The notes under the pieces were generated by a model that did no database searches, was not told where the DNA came from, and saw only the letters and a list, made by a program, of their open reading frames with translations. The translations under genes were made by a program, and so were the position numbers. From assembly GCA_937872125.1 (NCBI GenBank), contig CALMNY010000152.1, positions 1 through 11,510 of the forward strand: a stretch of DNA of 11,510 bases, given 5' to 3'. This document shows, in pieces, positions 7,148 through 11,510 of the stretch. Each line of letters begins with the position of its first letter. The first letter of the stretch is position 1. This stretch comes from an uncultured Candidatus Competibacteraceae bacterium. GTDB lineage: Bacteria > Pseudomonadota > Gammaproteobacteria > Competibacterales > Competibacteraceae.

Positions 7148-7759
7148 CTACAGTACCGGCAATTGAAACAGCACATTAAAATCAGTGACCCGCTCTTCGC
7201 CTACCGCTTGCGCTTGCACGTCCACCGCCAGGGTGTCACCCGTCGCCCGCGCGCCGACGGTGATGTCCGCGCTGCGCGGGTCGCGCAGCAAGGCGCGGCG
7301 CACAAAACCAGCGGCCATCAGCATCACCGTGGCCTGGTTGCCGAGGCCCAGGATGGTGTGAATCTCGCAGCCATAGGTCGGATGGGGCAAAAACGAGGCA
7401 TAGGGTGTGGTGACGCGATGGCGCAGGGCTTGACTGAAGTTGCTCCCGCCGGACACTAGGCCAAGGTCACCGTCCACCGTGGCTAAACGACCCTGGTCCA
7501 GGCGCACGTCTTGCCCCAAGGCCTCGTCGCCGGTGACCACACTGGCATTGACGGCGTAGGCCGGCACCTTGAGCCAGTCGCCCCACAACACGGTATGCGG
7601 CAAGCGGTCCACGGGATTGAGCGACGCGACCAAAAAGGGCGGTTTGAGGTCATTCAGGGCGACCAGTTCGCGCCAGCGCAGGCCATCGCCCAGGACGCGC
7701 TGCGCCACGCTGGGCAGGGTGTCGCCGACGCGAATGGGAATTTCGGTTAGGCGCGCCAT
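7148..7759 (-). CDS. Baseplate wedge gp25-like protein with an N-terminal LysM-like domain
   Basis: This 203-aa protein starts at ATG 7759 with GAGGG upstream. Residues 7-66 look like a LysM module: IPIRVGDTLPSVAQRVLGDG, RWRELVALNDL and a closing VLWGDWLKVPA, matching 'V..GDTL..IA...LGD...W.EL..LN.L...' and the final 'GD.L.IP' strand. Residues 84-165 fit the gp25/GPW family: QDVRLDQGRLATVDGDLGLV, a 'S.AL..RL.TP.G....hP.YG' block at 109-131 (SQALRHRVTTPYASFLPHPT, YG) and LLRDPRSADI. gp25-like proteins form the inner wedge and start sheath assembly. The stop is 2 bases before the gpJ start. The fused LysM is known from some other myophage gp53/gp25 systems, where it may hold wedges together or touch peptidoglycan. 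Confidence 0.85.
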   Translation of the reverse strand: MARLTEIPIRVGDTLPSVAQRVLGDGLRWRELVALNDLKPPFLVASLNPVDRLPHTVLWGDWLKVPAYAVNASVVTGDEALGQDVRLDQGRLATVDGDLGLVSGGSNFSQALRHRVTTPYASFLPHPTYGCEIHTILGLGNQATVMLMAAGFVRRALLRDPRSADITVGARATGDTLAVDVQAQAVGEERVTDFNVLFQLPVL

Positions 7760-8283
7760 AGCAGGCCCTCCGCCAGGCTATTAAGCTCGGTGGTGGCCAC
7801 CGCCCAGGGCAGGGCCGGGGCCTCCAGCACGTCGACCAGGAGCCGCTGGCGCACGCGCTCGCCGGGCGCGGTCAAGGCCAGGATGGGCAAGCGCCCGGAA
7901 GTCAGGCCCTGCGCTCCCGACCAAGCCACGCCTTGCCGTGCCCCGCGCAGGGCGTGCCAGGCGTGCAAATGCTGGTTAAACAACGGCCCGCGCGTCAGCA
8001 ACACCGGCGGCGTGCCGCTGGCGCGGGTCCGCGCCAGGGTCAGCGTGGCGGCCTGTGCCAGGGCCTCGGCCAAACGCAGAAATTCCTGCCGCACCCCGTC
8101 TTCGCCCTCCGCCTGCCCGGCACGGGTTTCAGCGACCGCCTGCGTCAGCAGCGCCTGCCAGCCGGTCAGCCACGACGCCAAATCCCGATGCTGGGCGCGC
8201 AGCGCCGGCAGGGCGGTCACCACGCGGGTCAATTCCGCGAGTTGATAAGACAGATCCTGGGTGGGATTAGTTAACAACGGCAT
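7747..8283 (-). CDS. Unrecognised baseplate-operon protein
   Basis: This 178-aa protein starts at ATG 8283, ten bases after the PAAR stop with a G-rich ribosome site (GGGGGG); a longer in-frame start would overlap most of the PAAR gene and is unlikely. I do not recognise a family. Residues 1-95 are predicted helical and rich in Leu, Ala and Gln (LTNPTQDLSYQLAELTRVVT, RAQHRDLASWLTGWQALLTQ, EFLRLAEALAQAATLTLARTR), compatible with a coiled coil. Residues 97-178 are more beta-like (PVLLTRGPLF, RQGVAWSG, GRLPILALTAPGERVRQRLL). It overlaps the LysM-gp25 gene by 13 bp and has no signal peptide or membrane segment. Its position between the spike tip and the wedge suggests a baseplate part or an assembly chaperone, but this is inference. 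Confidence 0.8.
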   Translation of the reverse strand: MPLLTNPTQDLSYQLAELTRVVTALPALRAQHRDLASWLTGWQALLTQAVAETRAGQAEGEDGVRQEFLRLAEALAQAATLTLARTRASGTPPVLLTRGPLFNQHLHAWHALRGARQGVAWSGAQGLTSGRLPILALTAPGERVRQRLLVDVLEAPALPWAVATTELNSLAEGLLWRA

Positions 8284-8293
8284 TGCCCCCCAC

Positions 8294-8557
8294 TCATCCA
8301 GCCGACTCGACCAGCACCGTGCCGCCGCTGAGCACCACCGCGCCACACGAGCACAGGGAGCCGTTATGTGCGGCCGGCAGGCCATTGACCAACACCGTGT
8401 CGGCGCCCGAGACAATGACCACCACGCCATGCGCGACGCAAAAGGCGCGATCCGTCACCCGCGCCACGGCGATGTTTTCCGCAAAGACCGTCGGTGACGC
8501 GCTGATGATCGCGCCGCCGTGGCTGATGGGGTCGCCCAAATGCGCAATGGCCGGCAT
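8294..8557 (-). CDS. PAAR-domain spike tip protein
   Basis: This 87-aa protein starts at ATG 8557 (TGATG overlap with the upstream stop). The opening MPAIAHLGDPISHGGAIISA is the classic PAAR 'ia.lGD...HGG.i..gs..v..ng..va' start, and the end has TVLVNGLPAAHNGS, CSCGAVVLSGGTVLV, the typical second half. Candidate metal ligands are His13, Cys40, His43, His64 and Cys69/Cys71. PAAR proteins form a small sharp cone at the tip of VgrG or gpV spikes and stabilise it by binding a metal. There is no C-terminal effector extension, so this is a plain tip. It would sit on the gpV-like spike encoded two genes upstream. Confidence 0.9.
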   Translation of the reverse strand: MPAIAHLGDPISHGGAIISASPTVFAENIAVARVTDRAFCVAHGVVVIVSGADTVLVNGLPAAHNGSLCSCGAVVLSGGTVLVESAG

Positions 8558-9093
8558 CAGAGTAACCGCTCCAGGCCCCACAATTGGAGATTAAAGCGAT
8601 ACAACAGCGGGCTTTGCTTGCTGCGCTGCAATTGAAACTGGCGGGGATAAACCTTGAACATGGTAAGATTGAGGGTATCGACCAGCAACAGTTGAATGGT
8701 GTCCGGGTCCTGTCCGGCGCGCGCTAACGCCAGCCGTTGTTGGTGATAATTTTGCACCAGCATGTTGCGCAAACTCACCATCAGTAGATCACCGCTGGCG
8801 AGCATACCGTTGCCAAAGCCGCCCCCCATTTTGTAGCCGGTGTTGCCACGAATATTAATCTCGGCAATGGCGGTGCCAAAGTCATCCACATAGGCCCCGC
8901 CCAGGGTATTGATCGCGGTAGCCCGGGTCGGATAGATGTAAGACATGTCTTCCGGCGGCGGCACAAACCAATACAGCCAGGGTATGCCGCCGTACAAGAT
9001 CAGCATGACCGGCCGCTCGGCTTGACTTAATTGAGACAGCCCCGCCGCATACGCGGCTAACAGCGCTGGGGTTGCTAAGCTAAAGTCTAACAT
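8557..9093 (-). CDS. Conserved baseplate hub/tube-connecting protein family
   Basis: This 178-aa protein starts at ATG 9093, with an A-rich stretch and AAAGG just before it. Residues 50-95 hold MSYIYPTRATAINTLGGAYV, DDFGTAIAEINIRGNTG, a signature of myophage baseplate proteins ('sYi.ptR.t...TLGGayvDdFG.gi..i.i.G.TG'). The C-terminal half has LASGDLLMVSLRNML, DTIQLLLVDTLNL and KVYPRQFQLQRSKQSPLLYR, then FNLQLWGLERLL. The TG-turn fold and the final 'f.l.RSk..Pl.y.f.l...gle' resemble tube-initiator or hub-adaptor proteins that join the hub to the tail tube. The exact job is inferred from position and fold-like motifs. Confidence 0.72.
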   Translation of the reverse strand: MLDFSLATPALLAAYAAGLSQLSQAERPVMLILYGGIPWLYWFVPPPEDMSYIYPTRATAINTLGGAYVDDFGTAIAEINIRGNTGYKMGGGFGNGMLASGDLLMVSLRNMLVQNYHQQRLALARAGQDPDTIQLLLVDTLNLTMFKVYPRQFQLQRSKQSPLLYRFNLQLWGLERLL

Positions 9094-9117
9094 GCCTTTT
9101 TTCCGTTATTGATCACG

Positions 9118-9579
9118 CTAATTTAAATAAATATTACCGTCTTCGCCGGCCCTGATGGTCGCGCCGCCACTGCTGGTTAGGGTGACATTGCCCAGCGGGT
9201 CTATTTCCAAGGACGCATTGGCGATGCTTTGGATCAGCAGCGTGTTCAACGGCAGTTTATTCATCTTGGCTTGGGCGTTGGCTGCCGGAAAGACCATGCC
9301 CACCACAAACGGCTGGCCACTGAAATAACCAACCAACGCCAAGGCGTCATTTTTATTGCTCAGCTCCGGGCTCCAATGGCCGTCCGCCGGCTCGGCGATC
9401 TCGGTCATGTAATGAATGCCGTGGGTTTGCGACCCCCACAGCGTGCTTAACCCGACGCCCGAGGCAAAACCGCCATCGTCCAGAAACACCACGTCGACCA
9501 CGTGCTTGTCGGGATAGCTTTTGACCACCCGCCCGATGCGCAACACATTGGCTTGCGGCGTGCCGCCAGCAGTTTGCAT
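9118..9579 (-). CDS. Baseplate spike protein, gpV / gp5 OB-fold type
   Basis: This 153-aa protein starts at ATG 9579, two bases after the hub stop, with a very strong Shine-Dalgarno (GGAGGAG, 9591-9585). A longer frame to 9645 would overlap the hub gene without support. Residues 10-100 read as an OB-fold: ANVLRIGRVVKSYPDKHVVD, VVFLDDGG, TLWGSQTHGIHYMTEIAEP, then DALALVGYFSGQPFVVGMVF (the 'Vvlv.f..g....p.VlG.vy' strand). Residues 114-153 (LLIQSIANASLEIDPLGNVT, SSGGATIRAGEDGNIYLN) are a short beta region typical of the helical spike. No lysozyme domain is present. The protein pierces the outer membrane when the tail contracts, with the PAAR protein capping its tip. Confidence 0.87.
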   Translation of the reverse strand: MQTAGGTPQANVLRIGRVVKSYPDKHVVDVVFLDDGGFASGVGLSTLWGSQTHGIHYMTEIAEPADGHWSPELSNKNDALALVGYFSGQPFVVGMVFPAANAQAKMNKLPLNTLLIQSIANASLEIDPLGNVTLTSSGGATIRAGEDGNIYLN

Positions 9580-9581
9580 GG

Positions 9582-11120
9582 CTACTCCTCCAGGACGCCC
9601 TGGCGCCCTTCCATGAAATACGGGGACTGCCCCATCGACCGCCACTGCTCGCGCAGCCAGTGGTTATTGGCGCGGATGAAGCCCAGGGTGGTGGTGAACT
9701 CGCGGTAGGGCACGAAGTGGTGGCTGACCTGGGTGATGTAGTGCTGCACCTTGAACGAACCGCGCAGCACCAGGTAATAGCTGCCAATGCGCAGTTGCTC
9801 GTTGCCATGCACCACCAGCTCGCCTTCATCGAACTTGACGTTGTCGCGGTTGGCGGCCATCAGCCATTGACGGCGCTTTTTGGTCCACTCGCTGATGCTC
9901 ACCCGCGCCAATTCTGGCTCGTCGGCGACATGATGGGGCGGGGTGCTGGTGTCCGGTACCTGACTGGAATTGACCTCCAGCGGCCGGGCGCCATAGATTT
10001 CCACCTGGCTGTTTTCGTGGTGCAGGGAATGAACGTCGGCCACTTCGTTGGCGATGGCCACCGCCATCTGCTTGTCGGCAGCGTACTTGAGCGCTTGTCC
10101 GGTGACCCAGAAGATGTTGTAGACCTCGCGGTCATGGCGCCGGTAGCTGGCACTGCGCATCATGACAAACTCGCCGGCCCCGACTTTTTCCCCATCGTCC
10201 GCCCAGACGATCCGCACCTTTTGGGGGTCGATCTTTTGCCCGGTGTTCTCGATAAACTGGTTGTTGTCGAGATTGGGGTCGAGGTTTTGGCTGATCTCGG
10301 CATAGGGCGTGGGCCGATAGACCAGAAACGGACCATGATCACCGTCGTCAAGCTCGATATCGCGGTCTTCGATATACAGCTCGTTCCACGGCGTGTCGGC
10401 CTGATCCATCATCAGCTTCCAAGCCGTGCCGTTGTTCGTGGCGATCTGGGCGGTATAGACCGCACCGACCTCGACCTGGCCGTCGTATTGCACCTGCTCG
10501 ACATGGCCGTTTCCGGTCTCAGCCATCATGTTGAACAGTTGTCGGTTCCACAGCTCCTCCAGCAGGGTCTCGATGTATTGGCTGGCGGGCAACACGGCGT
10601 TTTTGATGGCCAGCTCGTTCAAGCGCAGGATCGGATTGAGGTACTGGCCGCTACTGCCATACCACTGATGGAGCTTGACGATCTCGCCAATGCAGCCATA
10701 GTCGTCGCCGCTCAGGCGCACAAACCGGGTCGGCTGACCGTCGGGACTCATGGTCTCTTCGCGCGCCACGTCGCGGACAAAGCCGCGCATGATGACGGGG
10801 AGACGATTGGTGTACTTGTAGGCATCACGCGCCAAGCGGATCTCCACCACGTTCATCGGCGCGATCAGGCCGTAGATGCTGTCAACAATAAAACTGGACT
10901 GGCCACCGCCACTGCCGGCGTCCTTGCCCCACGGCTTGTCGGGGATCACCACCTCCCAGCGCCCCTTGGGGTTGTACAGGTCCTTGGCGGTGCGGATGGA
11001 ACCGCCCTCACCGATGTAGGGCGTGATGTCCAGTTCCTGGGGCAGGTTGTCGGCTTGCGCTTGCTGCTCGGTGCGAAAGATCGTCACCTGCGCGCCGGGG
11101 TAACAGGTCTTGGCGCCCAT
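9582..11120 (-). CDS. Baseplate hub protein, gp27 / gpD-like
   Basis: This 512-aa protein starts at ATG 11120 (TGATG overlap with the previous stop). The N terminus (AKTCYPGAQVTIFRTEQQAQ, then LPQELDITPYIGEGGSIRTAK) sets up the first tube-like beta barrel, with RWEVVIPDKPWG as a typical strand. VVEIRLARDA and VIMRGFVRDVAREE (residues 91-122) match the 'd.veI.......i..G.V.dv..e' pattern of gp27/gpD hubs, where it introduces the second barrel, followed by FVRLSGDDYGCIGEIVKLHQ. The C terminus (LRIGSYYLVLRGSFKVQHYI, TQVSHHFVPYREFTTTLGF) is the closing tube barrel. The hub forms the trimeric centre of the baseplate between tail tube and spike; the spike gene follows directly. Confidence 0.85.
   Translation of the reverse strand: MGAKTCYPGAQVTIFRTEQQAQADNLPQELDITPYIGEGGSIRTAKDLYNPKGRWEVVIPDKPWGKDAGSGGGQSSFIVDSIYGLIAPMNVVEIRLARDAYKYTNRLPVIMRGFVRDVAREETMSPDGQPTRFVRLSGDDYGCIGEIVKLHQWYGSSGQYLNPILRLNELAIKNAVLPASQYIETLLEELWNRQLFNMMAETGNGHVEQVQYDGQVEVGAVYTAQIATNNGTAWKLMMDQADTPWNELYIEDRDIELDDGDHGPFLVYRPTPYAEISQNLDPNLDNNQFIENTGQKIDPQKVRIVWADDGEKVGAGEFVMMRSASYRRHDREVYNIFWVTGQALKYAADKQMAVAIANEVADVHSLHHENSQVEIYGARPLEVNSSQVPDTSTPPHHVADEPELARVSISEWTKKRRQWLMAANRDNVKFDEGELVVHGNEQLRIGSYYLVLRGSFKVQHYITQVSHHFVPYREFTTTLGFIRANNHWLREQWRSMGQSPYFMEGRQGVLEE
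9585..9591 (-). promoter_or_regulatory. Strong ribosome binding site for the spike gene
   Basis: GGAGGAG on the minus strand sits five bases before ATG 9579 and overlaps the final codons of the hub gene. It decides the short 153-aa spike start over the longer frame and suggests efficient spike synthesis. Confidence 0.7.
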
Positions 11121-11510
11121 CAGGCGGCCGCCTCGGGCGAGATGTTGACCGCGCCTTTCACGGTGTTGTCGGCGCCGCCCGAGCCAGCGCGCAGGGTCTG
11201 ACTCTCGGTGCGCTGCTTGACACCATTTTGGTAATGGTTGACGTTGACCGCCAGGGTGCCAAAGTCCTTATTCGCCGTCGCGCTGAGGGTTTTTTGCGCG
11301 TCGGCATCCACCTCCTGGGTGCCCGGTGCGGGTGGGTTCGGCACCCACCCTTGGGAGCGCGCGTCGGTGCCGTCGGGGACTGGCGGAAGACCTTGCAGCT
11401 CGCGCGCCTTGGCCGCGTCCGCCTTGGGCGCGCCGGTCGCGGTGGTGTCCGCGTGCGGCACCCACCCTTGGGAGCGCGCGTCGGTGCCGTCGGGGACTGG
11501 CGGAAGACCT
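11120..11510 (-). CDS. Unrecognised protein with a repeated proline-rich linker, C-terminal part (runs off right edge)
   Basis: The reading frame is open from the right edge to the TGA at 11120, giving 129 visible residues; the GTG at 11461 is only an internal Val codon, because the frame continues upstream through a repeat copy. Two copies of GLPPVPDGTDARSQGWVP (39 residues apart) form a Pro/Gly/Asp-rich, probably unstructured linker, separated by an Ala/Lys-rich stretch (HADTTATGAPKADAAKAREL). The last 70 residues (FGTLAVNVNHYQNGVKQRTE, TLRAGSGGADNTVKGAVNI) look like short beta-strands and are not recognised. The gene lies just before the hub and overlaps it, so a tail or baseplate part, or a tape-measure-linked protein, is likely. 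Confidence 0.65.
   Translation of the reverse strand, partial: GLPPVPDGTDARSQGWVPHADTTATGAPKADAAKARELQGLPPVPDGTDARSQGWVPNPPAPGTQEVDADAQKTLSATANKDFGTLAVNVNHYQNGVKQRTESQTLRAGSGGADNTVKGAVNISPEAAA
11339..11510 (-). repeat. 117-bp-period direct repeat in the edge gene
   Basis: A 55-bp block at 11339-11393 recurs without a mismatch at 11456-11510. The second copy is cut by the window edge, so the true repeat may be longer and there may be more units. The period of 117 bp is 39 codons, so the reading frame is kept and each unit adds a GLPPVPDGTDARSQGW linker and an Ala/Lys-rich segment. Confidence 0.88.

Noticed and set aside
8284..8430. Longer N terminus (49 residues) for the 178-aa protein after PAAR
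   Set aside because: It is rich in Arg, Cys and Trp and is the out-of-frame reading of the PAAR gene; ATG 8283 follows a G-rich ribosome site.
9580..9645. Longer N terminus for the spike protein
   Set aside because: The 22 extra residues would lie inside the hub coding sequence and look random, whereas GGAGGAG precedes the ATG at 9579.
11122..11133. 12-bp palindrome at the junction before the hub gene
   Set aside because: AGGCGGCCGCCT encodes the Ala-rich end EAAA in a GC-rich context; it is short and shows no other sign of a regulatory role.
9660..11201. Long plus-strand open frame of 513 codons
   Set aside because: It lies almost wholly opposite the hub gene, has no recognisable motif, and its His/Val/Gly-rich composition is typical of the antisense of a GC-rich gene. 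The minus-strand hub shows clear family motifs.
11459..11461. GTG at 11461 as the start of the edge gene
   Set aside because: The same frame continues upstream through a perfect copy of the repeat, so this is an internal Val codon of a longer protein.
1..11510. CRISPR array, tRNA, rRNA or insertion sequence
   Set aside because: No regularly spaced short repeats, cloverleaf-like sequence, transposase motif or terminal inverted repeats were seen. The only repeats are in-frame protein repeats.

Overview
The window is GC-rich, and every convincing gene lies on the minus strand, packed with 1-13 base overlaps or gaps of only a few bases. It is one transcriptional block of a contractile-tail (myovirus-type) structural module, read from the right edge to the left: the baseplate hub, spike, tip and wedge, followed by tail-fibre genes. 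The sequence alone does not say whether this is a free phage, an integrated prophage or a phage-derived tailocin. No integrase, capsid, terminase, lysis, tRNA or housekeeping gene is visible. The composition and protein style suggest a phage of a GC-rich proteobacterium, but the host is an inference.

Right part (11510 to about 8280): the C-terminal part of an unrecognised protein with a 39-residue in-frame repeat enters from the right edge. It is followed by a gp27/gpD-like hub (512 aa), a gpV/gp5-like OB-fold spike (153 aa), a 178-aa protein of a conserved baseplate family that probably joins hub to tube, and a separate PAAR tip protein (87 aa). Together these would form the central piercing spike and hub.

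Middle (8283 to 4781): an unrecognised 178-aa protein, a LysM-gp25 fusion (203 aa), a gpJ/gp47-like wedge protein (372 aa) and a gpI/gp48-like wedge protein (417 aa). The last carries two nearly identical 24-residue repeats at its C terminus. These proteins would form the wedges around the hub.

The only sizeable non-coding gap (4669-4780) holds a perfect 8-bp-arm hairpin next to the following start codon and a weak terminator-like hairpin. It may separate expression of baseplate and fibre genes.

Left part (4668 to 1): a tail-collar-fibre-like protein (161 aa), a DUF4815 protein (684 aa), a gp10/gp7-like beta-rich protein (405 aa), a small protein with YD-repeat-like motifs (126 aa), and the first 178 residues of a tail fibre or adhesin. 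That adhesin has an N-terminal coiled coil of 15-residue repeats and a glycine-rich distal domain that runs off the left edge. These genes are likely to attach and form the receptor-binding apparatus.

I did not find a clearly new defence or signalling system. The most interesting points are the repeats: the edge repeat, the 24-residue duplication, the fibre repeats and an 8-G tract. A long palindrome inside the YD-like gene, the intergenic hairpins and the mixed Mu/P2 and T4-like baseplate also merit a second look.
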